DNA of 64,000 nt from Nakamurella flava (GTDB lineage: Bacteria; Actinomycetota; Actinomycetes; Mycobacteriales; Nakamurellaceae): the NCBI RefSeq assembly GCF_005298075.1, contig NZ_SZZH01000001.1, forward strand, positions 1,116,001-1,180,000, in the 5' to 3' direction. Shown one piece after another: positions 25,468 through 34,287 of this stretch. Position 1 is the first letter of the stretch, and every line of letters starts with the position of its first letter. Below the pieces are notes generated by a model, which saw only the letters and a program-made list of their open reading frames with translations, searched no databases and was not told the DNA's origin. The translations under genes were made by a program, and so were the position numbers.

Positions 25468-25950
25468 TCACTCGGCGAGCGCAGCCTCGATGTCGGCGGC
25501 GATCGACGACGGCGTGGTGGTCGATCCGTAGCGGTGCCGGACCGTGCCGTCTTTGCCGACGAGGAACTTGGTGAAGTTCCACTTGATCCGGCTGGTGCCC
25601 AACGCCCCCCGGGCCTCCGAACGCAGCCAGACGAACAGCGGGTGCGCGTCGGGCCCGTTCACGTCGACCTTGGCGAACATCGGGAAGGTGACGCCGTAGT
25701 TGACCGAGCAAAACTCGCTGATCTGCGCCTCGGTGCCGGGGTCCTGACCGCCGAACTGGTTGCAGGGGAAGCCCAGCACCGCCAGACCGCGGTCACGGTA
25801 GGTTTGCCACAACTCCTCGAGGCCGCCGAGTTGCGGGGTGAAACCGCAGGCCGACGCGGTGTTGACCACCAACACCACGGATCCGCTGTACGCCGCGAGT
25901 GACCGGGGCGTCCCGTCGATGGCGTCGGCGGTGAAGTCGGCCAGGATCAC
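25468..25950 (-). CDS. Glutathione peroxidase-family thiol peroxidase
   Basis: This 160-residue enzyme has the VNTASACGFTPQ peroxidatic-cysteine motif, GFPCNQFGGQDPG with the second cysteine and Gln, and the KWNFTKFLV Trp-Asn of the catalytic tetrad. Actinomycetes lack glutathione, so thioredoxin- or mycothiol-linked reductants are the likely partners. It is cytoplasmic, 160 residues being the normal length. The start is a GTG at 25950, 60 bases from the divergent dehydrogenase start. Confidence 0.9.
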   Translation of the reverse strand: MILADFTADAIDGTPRSLAAYSGSVVLVVNTASACGFTPQLGGLEELWQTYRDRGLAVLGFPCNQFGGQDPGTEAQISEFCSVNYGVTFPMFAKVDVNGPDAHPLFVWLRSEARGALGTSRIKWNFTKFLVGKDGTVRHRYGSTTTPSSIAADIEAALAE

Positions 25951-26010
25951 GTGTCCTCCAGGTGCGGTGCCCGTCCGCTGGTCGACCCCCGACCGGGGAA
26001 CCAGGACGGC

Positions 26011-26916
26011 GTGACGACTGTAACCAGCACCGCCGCGTCCACCCCCTCGCCGAACCCGTCGCCGGACCGCCCGCGTGTCGCAGTCCTCGGACTGGGCACG
26101 ATGGGCGCCGCGATGGCCCGGCGGCTGATCGGCGCGGACCTGCCGGTCACCGTGTGGAACCGCAGCATCGGACGGGCCGAGCCTTTCCGGGACACCCCGG
26201 CCCGGGTGGCGGACGACCCTGAGGACGCGGTGGCCGATGCCGACGTGGTCCTGACGATGCTGTTCGACGGGGCGGCCGTCCGCGCGGTGATGGACCTGGC
26301 CCTGCCGCGGATGGCGCGGGGCTCGGTGTGGATGCAGAGTTCGACGGTCGGCGTCGCCGCGACCGACCAGTTCGCCGACGCGGCGGACGCCGCCGGCGTC
26401 ACCTACGTCGACGCCCCGGTGCTCGGCACCAAGGGTCCGGCCGAGCAGGGCACCCTCACCGCCCTGGTCGCCGGACCACCGGCCACCGTCGAGCGCCTGG
26501 CACCGGTGCTCGACGCGATGGCGGCCAAGACCGTGCGGGTCGGCGGCGCGGCTCCTCTGGCCTCCGGGCTGAAGCTGGCGATGAACGCCTGGATCGCCAC
26601 CCTGACCGCAGGGATCGCCCAGTCGTTGACGCTCGCGCGCACCCTCGGCGTCGAACCCGGCCTGGTCCTGGAGGCGCTGGCCGGTTCCGGTCCCGACAGT
26701 CCCTACGCGCAGCTCAAGGGGACGGCGATGCTCGGCGGCGACTTCGATCCGCAGTTCGAACTGGCCGGACTGCTCAAGGATGTCCGTCTCGTCCGGCAGG
26801 CCGTGCCGCAGCCGAACGCGCTGCTGGCCGCCCTGGAGCAGACCTACGCTTCAGCGGCGGACCGGGGGGCGGCCGACCTCGACATCGCCGCCGTCATCCG
26901 GGCTTTCGACCAGTAG
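26011..26916 (+). CDS. NAD(P)-dependent beta-hydroxyacid dehydrogenase-family oxidoreductase
   Basis: This protein has about 301 residues of the 3-hydroxyisobutyrate/6-phosphogluconate dehydrogenase family. The Rossmann motif VAVLGLGTMGAAMARRL is followed by a substrate-binding DAPVLGTKGPAEQGTL and the catalytic-lysine segment ASGLKLAMN. The usual substrate-binding G-x-x-G-x-G-x-x-x reads LGTKGPAEQG. The GTG at 26011 follows AGGA; a GTG at 25951 would add 20 unlikely residues. Its last 23 bases overlap the end of the convergent hydrolase gene. The substrate is unknown. Confidence 0.87.
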   Translation: MTTVTSTAASTPSPNPSPDRPRVAVLGLGTMGAAMARRLIGADLPVTVWNRSIGRAEPFRDTPARVADDPEDAVADADVVLTMLFDGAAVRAVMDLALPRMARGSVWMQSSTVGVAATDQFADAADAAGVTYVDAPVLGTKGPAEQGTLTALVAGPPATVERLAPVLDAMAAKTVRVGGAAPLASGLKLAMNAWIATLTAGIAQSLTLARTLGVEPGLVLEALAGSGPDSPYAQLKGTAMLGGDFDPQFELAGLLKDVRLVRQAVPQPNALLAALEQTYASAADRGAADLDIAAVIRAFDQ

Positions 26917-27622
26917 CCCGGGCATCCGGAACCGCTTCGGTGAGCCCGGCCCGTCGGGCCAGAGACAGCAGGGCGGCGGCAACGCCGACGGGGTCCACCA
27001 TCAGGTGCAGGTGCCCGCCGCCCAGGCGGAGCGTCGGCCAGCCGGCGTCGGCCGCGCGTTGCCGGTCGGCCTGATAGGTGTCGCCGAAGGACACGTACGC
27101 CGACCGGGTGCCGGCGAACGGCGGAACGATCACCGCGGCGGACAGGAGCGCGGCGGGCAGGCGGGGGGCCCGCCGTTCCACCTCGGCGCGCCATCGGGCA
27201 CTCGGGAAGACACTGTCCCGATCGGCCGGCGACCACCAGAACGGCCACGCCACCGGCGCCCCGGTGGCGTCCACCGGGATCGACGAACGCAGCTGCGGGG
27301 GAACCAGCGCGACCTCGGTCGTTCGCGTCGGCTCCGTGGCCGGCAGCCGGGCATCCAGGAATACCGCCCCACGGACCGTGGCCTCCGCCAGCAGGTCCGG
27401 GACGAACAGTCCGGCGTTGCTGTGCGGGACCAGGATCGCTGGGCCGGCCGCCCGGACCTGGGACCGGTAGCGCTGCGCCAGATCAGTGGCGGACGACGGC
27501 ACCCCCGGATCCGCGATCCGCACGTCCCAGCCGGCCTCAGCCAGCGCCGCGGCCAACGGCTCGACCGAGACCGGCCCCAGGAAGACACTGGGCAGCAGCA
27601 CCGCCCGGTTGCGCGTACCCAT
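26894..27622 (-). CDS. Alpha/beta-fold hydrolase-like protein, unknown
   Basis: This 242-residue protein looks like an alpha/beta hydrolase: an early strand VLLPSVFLGPVSVEPL, a nucleophile-like ILVPHSNAGLFVPDLL (HSNAG rather than the usual GxSxG) and a late histidine in GGHLHLMVD. Whether it is catalytic is uncertain. The ATG at 27622 sits six bases behind TACGGT, so the mRNA is probably leaderless. It ends inside the tail of the convergent dehydrogenase gene. Confidence 0.7.
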   Translation of the reverse strand: MGTRNRAVLLPSVFLGPVSVEPLAAALAEAGWDVRIADPGVPSSATDLAQRYRSQVRAAGPAILVPHSNAGLFVPDLLAEATVRGAVFLDARLPATEPTRTTEVALVPPQLRSSIPVDATGAPVAWPFWWSPADRDSVFPSARWRAEVERRAPRLPAALLSAAVIVPPFAGTRSAYVSFGDTYQADRQRAADAGWPTLRLGGGHLHLMVDPVGVAAALLSLARRAGLTEAVPDARATGRKPG

Positions 27623-27628
27623 CGGCAC

Positions 27629-27634
27629 ACCGTA
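27629..27634 (-). promoter_or_regulatory. -10 box (TACGGT) of a leaderless transcript
   Basis: On the minus strand TACGGT ends six bases before the ATG at 27622, the spacing expected if transcription starts at the first base of the start codon. Confidence 0.5.
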
Positions 27635-27676
27635 GTGGGGACCGCGCCGCGGCCCCGGCACTACCGCGGACGGTGG

Positions 27677-28930
27677 TCAGCGGCGGGCGAGCGTCTCGTC
27701 CAGCCAGTCGAACACCCGCTGACCGAAGAGCGACGCCGCGCCCGCCTCGCAGTGCTCCCCGGCACCCTCGGCGTTCGTGAAGAGGATGAACTGTTTGTCG
27801 GTGGTCACCGCGTCGACGAGCGCCTGACCGGCCCCGCCGCGGACATCGTTCTCACCGCTGCAGACCAAAACCGGACAGCTGATGCGGTCGGCCAGGCCGT
27901 CGATCGTGTACGGCGCGGACGCCCGCAGATAGTCCAGCGGGGTCGAGAGACCATGAGTGAGCATGCCCCGATTGAGGGTGAAGTCGACAGCACCGTCCTG
28001 CTGCATCCGTTCGGTCAAAACCCGGTTGAGGACGGCCGGATCGCCGGTGTGCAACTGGTCCCGGTATTCCGGGGGCAGCAGAGAGGCCGCCCCGGCCCCC
28101 GGCGCGTACTGGGCGGCGTCCGCGATGACCGCCGCCACCCGGTGCTCGGCGGTGGCCGCCCGGGGCGCCAGGTAGCCGCCCCAGCTGCGGCCGACGAGGA
28201 CGACCCGGGTGGGGTCGATCTCGGAGCGCTCCAGCAACCAGTCGATCTGCGGGGTCACCACGGCCTCCCAGTCCGGCCGGAACACCAGCCCCTGCTCGAC
28301 CAGTGCACCGCCCTGCCCGGGACCGTCGACCAGCAGCACGGCATAGCCACGGCGGAGGGCGGCCACCGCACCGAACCAGGTCTCCTCCTTCGTGCCGTCG
28401 TATCCGTCGACCGCGACCACGACCGGGAACGGGCCGGCGCCACCCGGAACGACGTAGTATCCCTCCAAAGCCGTTGACTCGTAGGGGATCTCGACGATCT
28501 CGAGGCGTGTTCCACCCGCCCTGGGAGCCGGCAGTGCCCAGGCCCGCTGGAACGCGGCGCGTTGCCGGCGGTAGGCGGCCACGAAGCGCTCGTCCAGCGG
28601 CGGCCGGAACCCGAACAGGGCCGCCTGGCGGAAGTAGGTACTGGCCCGCAGGTACCCCTCGAACGCGCTGACCAGGTGGCCGTCCCGCTCGCACCGTTCG
28701 GCGATGGCGTGGACGCGTTCGGCCAGGGCTGACCATTCGGCGTACCAACTGTCGCGATCGCCCGGACAGATGCGACGGGCCGTGACGAAGCATTCGCCGA
28801 CGTCGGCGCCACCGGCCGGTATCAGGTCCAGCGCGCGCAGGAACTGTCCGTCGAACTCGTCGTCCGCGAACGCCAGGCCCCGGAGGGTGATCGATCGCGC
28901 GGCCTTCGGGTCGCCACTGGGGACGTTCAC
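27677..28930 (-). CDS. S9-like alpha/beta hydrolase (dihydropseudooxynicotine-hydrolase-like)
   Basis: This 417-residue enzyme has a helical N-terminal domain of about 140 residues and a C-terminal alpha/beta hydrolase domain. The nucleophile elbow is VLVGRSWGGYL, the acid is in CSGENDVRGG and the histidine is in GAGEHCEAG, all in normal order. The layout (helical cap first, then VVAVDGYDGTKEE) resembles the 2,6-dihydropseudooxynicotine hydrolase/FrsA group of C-C bond or ester hydrolases. The GTG at 28930 follows GGAGAGG. The substrate is unknown and there are no pathway genes alongside. Confidence 0.83.
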   Translation of the reverse strand: MNVPSGDPKAARSITLRGLAFADDEFDGQFLRALDLIPAGGADVGECFVTARRICPGDRDSWYAEWSALAERVHAIAERCERDGHLVSAFEGYLRASTYFRQAALFGFRPPLDERFVAAYRRQRAAFQRAWALPAPRAGGTRLEIVEIPYESTALEGYYVVPGGAGPFPVVVAVDGYDGTKEETWFGAVAALRRGYAVLLVDGPGQGGALVEQGLVFRPDWEAVVTPQIDWLLERSEIDPTRVVLVGRSWGGYLAPRAATAEHRVAAVIADAAQYAPGAGAASLLPPEYRDQLHTGDPAVLNRVLTERMQQDGAVDFTLNRGMLTHGLSTPLDYLRASAPYTIDGLADRISCPVLVCSGENDVRGGAGQALVDAVTTDKQFILFTNAEGAGEHCEAGAASLFGQRVFDWLDETLARR

Positions 28931-29042
28931 GGGTCTTCCTCTCCGACGGGTCTGCCCGGGGGAACGACGGCGGCTCAACGCCTTTCGGGGCCGACCCCGG
29001 GGGCGCGGTCGTCGCACCACCCGGAGCCGGCCTACCGGACGG

Positions 29043-30299
29043 TCAGTCGACCACCGCCGCGGTGGCCGCCGCGACGATCCGCAGGTTCTGCGGCAGTGCC
29101 CCGTCGAACCCGGGGGTGCTCATCGTCAGAATGACGGTGTCCAGGGCCGGGTTGTTAACGAACTTCGTCGAGAAGAAGCCCTGCCAGCTGTAGGCCCCCG
29201 GACCACCGAGGTAGTGCAAAGACCCCGCGGGCGCGTTCTCACCCTCCTGGATGTCGACCTGATAGCCCCACTTGTTCTGCGTCAGCTGCCAGTTGCGGAG
29301 GTCCCCGATCTGGTTGGTGGTCATCAGGCGCACCGCGGCCCGGCTCAGCACGCGCACGCCGTCGAGCTCACCGTTGTTGAGCAGCATCTGAGCGAACCGG
29401 AAGTAGTCGGCCGTCGTGCCGTGCAGACCCCCGGCGCCGCTGAAGTACGTCTGGTGCTCGCTGAACGTGTAGTCCGGCCCCAGGTTGCCCAGTCCCAACG
29501 GCGACGTCCCGACCTGCTTCTCGTCGCGACCGGCCCAGTAGACGGCAGCGATCCGGTGGCGCTCCTCGGCCGGCGGGAAGAACCAGGTCTCCTGCATACC
29601 TAGCGGCTCGAAAACGTTCTCCCGCAGGTAACTGTCGAAGTCCTGCCCGGAGATGACCTCGACCAGCCGACACAGGGTGTCGACGGAGTTGTTGGAGTAG
29701 TCGAAGGCCTCGCCCGGGTGGGCGATCAACGGCAGGGAGGCCAGCAGCTTGACGTTCTGTTCCAGCGTGATCGGCGGTGCGTTCAGGTCATCCATCAGGC
29801 CGGCCTCGGCGTACAGCTTGGGCACCACGTGGTAGATCGGCGGCTCGAAAAGCCCGTGCCACCAGGTGTTGGTCATGCCGGCCGTCATGGTCAGCAGGTG
29901 GTGGGCGGTGATGGGCCGAGCCGCGGTCTCCAGATGAACCTCCTGCCAGTCCCGCACCACGGCGACCTTCATGTCCGCGAACTCCGGCAGATGATCGGAG
30001 ATCGGCGCATGCAACGCCAGCCGACCCTGCTCCCACAACTGCAGCACCGCCACCGCGGCGACCACCTTGGACATCGAGGCCAGCCGGAAGATGGAATCGG
30101 TCTGCATGGGCACGTTCTCATCGGCCTTGCCGAAAGCCTTGAAATAGCCGACCTTGCCGTGCCGGGCCACCAGTACGACAGCGCCCTGGTGTATGTCGTC
30201 CGCCAGGTACTGCTCCTGCAGACGATCGATGTTCGCCAGAGCCCGGGCCGACAGACCGATCTCCTCCGGCGCCACCTCGGTGTACTCGGCCTTACCCAT
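29043..30299 (-). CDS. Serine hydrolase, class C beta-lactamase/EstB family
   Basis: This 418-residue protein is of the beta-lactamase-related family. The catalytic S-x-x-K is in RLASMSKVVA, the Tyr motif is FDYSNNSVD and the third motif region is near HYLGGPGAYSW, without a clear KTG, as is usual for esterase-type members. There is no signal peptide, so it is probably a cytoplasmic esterase rather than a resistance enzyme. The ATG at 30299 follows AAGGGA. It stands alone; the 280 bases upstream hold only promoter-like sequence. Confidence 0.87.
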   Translation of the reverse strand: MGKAEYTEVAPEEIGLSARALANIDRLQEQYLADDIHQGAVVLVARHGKVGYFKAFGKADENVPMQTDSIFRLASMSKVVAAVAVLQLWEQGRLALHAPISDHLPEFADMKVAVVRDWQEVHLETAARPITAHHLLTMTAGMTNTWWHGLFEPPIYHVVPKLYAEAGLMDDLNAPPITLEQNVKLLASLPLIAHPGEAFDYSNNSVDTLCRLVEVISGQDFDSYLRENVFEPLGMQETWFFPPAEERHRIAAVYWAGRDEKQVGTSPLGLGNLGPDYTFSEHQTYFSGAGGLHGTTADYFRFAQMLLNNGELDGVRVLSRAAVRLMTTNQIGDLRNWQLTQNKWGYQVDIQEGENAPAGSLHYLGGPGAYSWQGFFSTKFVNNPALDTVILTMSTPGFDGALPQNLRIVAAATAAVVD

Positions 30300-30579
30300 A
30301 CGACAGTCCCTTCCCCGACGACGGTGTCGACGCCAGGTTAGGCGTGTCTCGCACATACGGCGAGACACGCTCTCCTGTGCCTTCCGGCGCCCTCGCAAGC
30401 TCGGGCGACTAGGCGTGGCGGCGGTGACCCGCTCAGCGACTGGGGTAAGTTCGTCAGGCTTCTCGTGCGCCGGTCAAAAGCCACCGGACCCCCGGGAAGG
30501 CGACCCCCGGGGTAAAAGTGCGACCAGTGTCCTTCCATACCGACATGCCCATCCCCGCTGCGGCAGCCCGAGGGGACTG

Positions 30580-31338
30580 ATGGCAGCGGGAAGTGGTCCC
30601 GACCCGACCGAGTTCGCACGGTTGGCGTCGGACCTGCATCGGCAGCCCGACGTCGCGGCCGTTCTGGAACGGGTGGTCGCGGTAGCCGTCGGCGAGGTGC
30701 CCGGAGCCCGGTGGGCCGGGGTCACCGTGACGGACCGCGAGGGTGCCCGGACGCTGGCCGCCAGCGGACCGGTGGTCACCGCGGTCGACTCCCTGCAGTA
30801 CGCCATGCGCGAGGGACCGTGCCTGAGCGCCGTCTCCGATGCCGATGTGGTGGTCTCCACCGATCTGCAGACCGACCCCCGGTGGCCGACCTTCGGGTCG
30901 CGCGCCCGGGAGTACGGGGTGCGATCCATGCTCGCCGTCCGGATGTTCAGCGATCACGGCACCGTGGGCGCGCTCAACCTGTACGCCGCCGAGCTCGACG
31001 CCTTCGGACCGGAGTCCGAGGCGGCCGCCGTCCCGTTGGCCATCCATGCGGGCACCGCTCTGGTGAGTGCCCGTACGGAAGCGAACCTGCGCCTGGCCCT
31101 GGCGTCGCGGGACGTCATCGGACAGGCCAAGGGCATTCTGATGGAACGCCACAAGCTCAGTGCCGACGACGCTTTCGTGCTGATGACCCGGGTGTCGCAG
31201 AGCCGGCACCGCAAGCTCCGCGAGGTCGCCGAACACCTGGCCAGCACCGGCGAACTCCTGGGCTCCCCCGCAGACAGCTCGGCGACCGACGCCGGCCGCG
31301 AACAGAACGGGCGGTCCGCACCGCCGGCGTCCGCCTGA
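30580..31338 (+). CDS. GAF and ANTAR domain RNA-binding antiterminator regulator
   Basis: This 252-residue protein has an N-terminal GAF sensor domain (about residues 10-165) and a C-terminal ANTAR domain (about 170-225) with RDVIGQAKGILMERHKLSADDAF. ANTAR domains bind paired RNA hairpins to prevent transcription termination. GAF-ANTAR proteins are numerous in actinomycetes, and their ligands are mostly unknown. The ATG at 30580 follows GAGGGG. The last 25 residues are Ser/Ala-rich and disordered. The gene is alone and converges on the fructosamine kinase gene. Confidence 0.9.
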   Translation: MAAGSGPDPTEFARLASDLHRQPDVAAVLERVVAVAVGEVPGARWAGVTVTDREGARTLAASGPVVTAVDSLQYAMREGPCLSAVSDADVVVSTDLQTDPRWPTFGSRAREYGVRSMLAVRMFSDHGTVGALNLYAAELDAFGPESEAAAVPLAIHAGTALVSARTEANLRLALASRDVIGQAKGILMERHKLSADDAFVLMTRVSQSRHRKLREVAEHLASTGELLGSPADSSATDAGREQNGRSAPPASA

Positions 31339-31351
31339 CCCGTCACCGACC

Positions 31352-32140
31352 TCAGGCGTAACGGCGCGCCACCGCGACCGCCTCCTGCGCGTAACTCGGG
31401 CCGTGACTGACCGCATGGACCAGCAGTGGATGGAGTTGGTGCAGACCGGTCCGCGACGCCCAGTCCGACGGCAGTCCGGCCGCCTGCGCATACGCCCCCG
31501 CCAGCACCTCCAGATGTGGCGTGCCGAAGAGCTCGAGCATCGCCAGATCGGTCTGACCGTGCCCGCCGTGGGCGGCCGGGTCGATGAGCACGGCCTGCAC
31601 CATGTCCCCCGGCCGACCGGACCCGGCATAGAGGAGATTGCCGCCCCACAGGTCACCGTGGATGCGGGCCGGGGGGCGGTCGTCGTCGAATTCGCCGGCC
31701 GCCAGTCGATCGCACACCCGCTCGACGACCGTGGCCCCGTCCCGGCCGAGGTTGCCGTTGTCGACCGCGGCGCGCACGTAGGGCAGGAGCCGGGCGGTCG
31801 CGTAGAACGCGCCCCAGCGATCCCACCGACCGAGCGGCAGGCTCTGCCGCCCGATCCACCCGGTCGGATCCCGCCATTCCGGGGGCGGCGCACCGAACGC
31901 GTCCGCTCCGGCTGCGTGCAGAGCGGCCAGGTGACGACCGAAGCGCTCGGCCGCCGAACGGTCCGGCCGCACCGGATCGAGCCGGGTGAGCGTGATGGAG
32001 CCGGGGGTGACCGCGCGGACCTCGACGACCGTCGGGCCGCCGGCCGGCTCGGCCAACCAGCGCAGTCCGGCGGCCTCCCACTCGAAGAAGCCCGCAGGCG
32101 CACCCGTCCGACGTTTGACGAAGACCTCGCCGTCACCCAT
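31352..32140 (-). CDS. Fructosamine kinase-family protein
   Basis: This 262-residue kinase-fold protein has the HGDLWGGNLL catalytic loop, the LIDPAAHGGHGQTDLAML metal-binding segment (replacing DFG) and an FVKRR lysine at residue 9, all typical of the fructosamine/ketosamine-3-kinase family. It probably phosphorylates ketoamine sugars on glycated proteins so that they fall off, or an unrelated sugar-amine. The ATG at 32140 is six bases behind a TACGGT -10 box, giving a leaderless mRNA. It is divergent from the Fpg/Nei gene; a damage-control link with it is speculative. Confidence 0.87.
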   Translation of the reverse strand: MGDGEVFVKRRTGAPAGFFEWEAAGLRWLAEPAGGPTVVEVRAVTPGSITLTRLDPVRPDRSAAERFGRHLAALHAAGADAFGAPPPEWRDPTGWIGRQSLPLGRWDRWGAFYATARLLPYVRAAVDNGNLGRDGATVVERVCDRLAAGEFDDDRPPARIHGDLWGGNLLYAGSGRPGDMVQAVLIDPAAHGGHGQTDLAMLELFGTPHLEVLAGAYAQAAGLPSDWASRTGLHQLHPLLVHAVSHGPSYAQEAVAVARRYA

Positions 32141-32146
32141 CGGCCC

Positions 32147-32152
32147 ACCGTA
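32147..32152 (-). promoter_or_regulatory. -10 box (TACGGT), fructosamine kinase gene
   Basis: TACGGT on the minus strand, six bases before the ATG at 32140, indicates leaderless transcription. It lies back-to-back with the -10 box of the divergent Fpg/Nei gene. Confidence 0.5.
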
Positions 32153-32175
32153 ACCACGGCCGGCCGGCCGGCGGG

Positions 32176-32181
32176 TACCGT
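32176..32181 (+). promoter_or_regulatory. -10 box (TACCGT), Fpg/Nei gene
   Basis: TACCGT seven bases before the GTG at 32189 suggests a leaderless transcript. The two divergent -10 boxes are only 23 bases apart, so polymerases would compete. Confidence 0.5.
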
Positions 32182-32188
32182 CGCCGCC

Positions 32189-33070
32189 GTGCCCGAACTG
32201 CCCGAGGTGGAATCCGCCCGCCGTGTCCTGTCCGAGGGGGCGCTCGGGCGCACCATCACCGATGTGGACGACCACGACGAGTGGGTCACCCGCCCGCTCG
32301 GCCCGGGCGCCCTGCGGTCCGCCTTGGTCGGACGCCGCTTGACGGCCGCCCATCGCCGCGGAAAGTCGTTGTGGCTCAACACCTCCGGCCGTAGCGACGA
32401 CCCGCAGGACGGTGTCGACCTCGGCCTGCATCTCGGGATGAGCGGCATCGTCGTGATCTCCGGTCCGGCCGACCCCGCACACACCCTCGACGAGACGGCC
32501 GCCGGCCACCCCCGGATCGCCCGGCGGCTGGTGGGGGGCGACTACCGCCCCGACCGCGAGGGTTTCGCCGACCGGGGGGCGTACCAGCGGTTCGCGGTGA
32601 CCTTCGACGACGGCGGGGCGATGCGACTGCTCGACCCGCGCCGGCTCTCGCGGGTCCGGCTCGACCCCGACATCGACGCCCTCGGGCCCGATGCCCTGGA
32701 CCTCGACCCGTCGGCCTTCCGCCGCACCGTCACCGCCGGCCGCCGGGTCAGCACCGCGCCGATCAAGGCACGCCTGCTCGACCAGTCCGTGCTGGCCGGT
32801 GTCGGCAACCTGCTGGCCGACGAGGCCCTCTGGCGCGCCCGGATCGGACCCGGTCGAGCCGTGGACACCCTGACCGCCCGCGAGTTGGACCGACTGGCCG
32901 TGGCCCTGCAGGATGCTCTGGGTGACGCACTCGACCGCGGCGGGGTGCACACCGGCGAGATCATCCCGTTCCGCAAGGCCGGCCAGCGGTGCCCCCGCTG
33001 CGGGGCGGAGATGGTGACCGGGACGGTCGGCGGCCGGACCACCTGGTGGTGCCCGAAAGAGCAGACCTGA
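32189..33070 (+). CDS. Fpg/Nei-family DNA glycosylase with altered zinc finger
   Basis: This base-excision-repair glycosylase/AP lyase has 293 residues. After loss of the initiator residue the protein starts PELPEVE, giving the Pro nucleophile and catalytic Glu. The RRGKSLWL lysine, a helix-two-turn-helix region (LLDQSVLAGVGNLLADEALW) and the N-terminal beta sandwich are all present. The C-terminal zinc finger is CPRCG followed by WWCPKEQT, so the fourth cysteine is replaced by Glu; either zinc binding uses three Cys plus another ligand or the finger is zinc-free. The GTG at 32189 is fixed by the required N-terminal proline. Whether it prefers oxidised purines or pyrimidines is not clear. Confidence 0.88.
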   Translation: MPELPEVESARRVLSEGALGRTITDVDDHDEWVTRPLGPGALRSALVGRRLTAAHRRGKSLWLNTSGRSDDPQDGVDLGLHLGMSGIVVISGPADPAHTLDETAAGHPRIARRLVGGDYRPDREGFADRGAYQRFAVTFDDGGAMRLLDPRRLSRVRLDPDIDALGPDALDLDPSAFRRTVTAGRRVSTAPIKARLLDQSVLAGVGNLLADEALWRARIGPGRAVDTLTARELDRLAVALQDALGDALDRGGVHTGEIIPFRKAGQRCPRCGAEMVTGTVGGRTTWWCPKEQT

Positions 33071-33104
33071 TCACGACGGCCGGTCGGGGCCTCATCGACC
33101 GACC

Positions 33105-33110
33105 TAGTCT
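33105..33110 (+). promoter_or_regulatory. -10 box (TAGTCT), NTF2-like gene
   Basis: TAGTCT lies six bases before the ATG at 33117, the leaderless arrangement. A separate transcript from the upstream glycosylase is implied. Confidence 0.5.
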
Positions 33111-33116
33111 CTCGGC

Positions 33117-33503
33117 ATGACGATCGCACTGCTGCGGGAGATGTTCTCGCGGATGGTTGAGGGCAAGGACGCGACCCTCATCGAGCGGTACTACGACCCG
33201 TCGCTGCAGCTGTTCACCAACGGCCAGGTGCAGGACTACGAAGCGTTCTCCCGCGGACACCGGACGGTCTACGACACCCCGATCACCTACCGGGTGGAGT
33301 ACGACGAACAGGCCTGGGTCCAGGACGACCGCCGACGGACCGTGGCCGCCCGGGTGTGGATCACGACGGCCCGTCCCCAGGAGGAGCCCACCCGCATCGA
33401 GGTCGTGCTCATCGCCGAATACACCGCCGACGGGCGGATCAGGCGGATCTGGGAGACGACCTATCCGGGCTGGGAAGATCTACCGGCGTTCGAGGACTAC
33501 TGA
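33117..33503 (+). CDS. NTF2-like (SnoaL-type) fold protein
   Basis: This 128-residue protein has the SnoaL/NTF2-like cone fold pattern: IALLREMFSRMVEGKDATLIERYYDPSLQLF, then a VEYDEQAWVQDD strand and a late RIWETTYPGWEDLPAF. Such proteins are small isomerases, cyclases or ligand-binding modules. No catalytic set can be named. The ATG at 33117 is leaderless (see the -10 box). It converges on the YceI gene with 13 bases between the stops. Confidence 0.75.
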   Translation: MTIALLREMFSRMVEGKDATLIERYYDPSLQLFTNGQVQDYEAFSRGHRTVYDTPITYRVEYDEQAWVQDDRRRTVAARVWITTARPQEEPTRIEVVLIAEYTADGRIRRIWETTYPGWEDLPAFEDY

Positions 33504-33516
33504 ACGGCGGGTCGGC

Positions 33517-34107
33517 TCAGGCCGGAACGACCAGCATCTCGATCGTCACCGTCATCCGCTGCGGCATCAACCGGGACAGGCCCGGGACGTCCACCCGCAA
33601 TCCGTAGTCGTCGCGGTCCACCTCGCCCTCGGCGACGATGCGCAGGCCCGCCCGCTGCGGCATCCACCGCGCGGTCAACGCCAGCGGCCGGACGATCCCC
33701 CGGAGAGCCAGCTCGCCGCTGATCGCCGCCACCCCGGCCCCTGACTGCGCCACGCCCAGACCGTCGGCGCCCCCGCGAAAGCGGGCCACCGGATGAGCGG
33801 TCGCCGCGAACGGGTCGGCCGTGTCGATCAACTCGTCCCATACCGGATTGCCCGACGTGACCGTCGCGACTGCGATATCGACTCCGATGTCGACGGTTCC
33901 GGCCGCGACGTCGATGGTCAGTGCCCCGCTCACGTCGGGGAACCGGGCCGCCACCGTGGAGAGGAAACGAGAGACCCGACCCGAGAAGGCCACCCGGGAC
34001 GCCGCCCCGTCCACCACCCAGTCGCCGTCCAGACCGGAGGTCATCGGACCACGGTTGTCCGCCGGGTGGGTGGGGTGGCGGTGCGATGCGAGAACTGCTG
34101 CGCTCAT
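33517..34107 (-). CDS. YceI-family lipocalin-like protein
   Basis: This protein of about 196 residues has the YceI pattern: GDWVVDGAASRVAFSGR, GALTIDVAAGTVDIGVDIA, a D-P-F segment, ARFRGG and ISGELALRGIVRPLALT. YceI proteins bind isoprenoid-like lipids within a beta barrel. There is no signal peptide, as is usual for actinobacterial members. I use the ATG at 34107 behind AGGA; an ATG 22 codons later would remove a poorly conserved tail. Confidence 0.87.
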   Translation of the reverse strand: MSAAVLASHRHPTHPADNRGPMTSGLDGDWVVDGAASRVAFSGRVSRFLSTVAARFPDVSGALTIDVAAGTVDIGVDIAVATVTSGNPVWDELIDTADPFAATAHPVARFRGGADGLGVAQSGAGVAAISGELALRGIVRPLALTARWMPQRAGLRIVAEGEVDRDDYGLRVDVPGLSRLMPQRMTVTIEMLVVPA

Positions 34108-34287
34108 GACCGTTCCTGCGCTTCCGTGGGCCTGGGGTCGGATCGTCGGACACCCAGAACTCTCGCGGGACGCTCTGATACCTGACAGCCGGAAGCCCGC
34201 CCGGTCACGGTGCGGACAGCCACACCACGATCGAGCGGGCCGGTGACGGCAGACCGGTGGCGGACCCCTCGACCGCACCGGCAGGTC

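Noticed and set aside
26780-28477. 565-codon plus-strand frame over two hydrolase genes
   Set aside because: Arg/Gly/Pro-rich mirror sequence without domain; the minus-strand hydrolases carry full motifs.
29043-30299. Antibiotic-resistance beta-lactamase
   Set aside because: No signal peptide and no KTG box; the sequence fits esterase-type members of the family.
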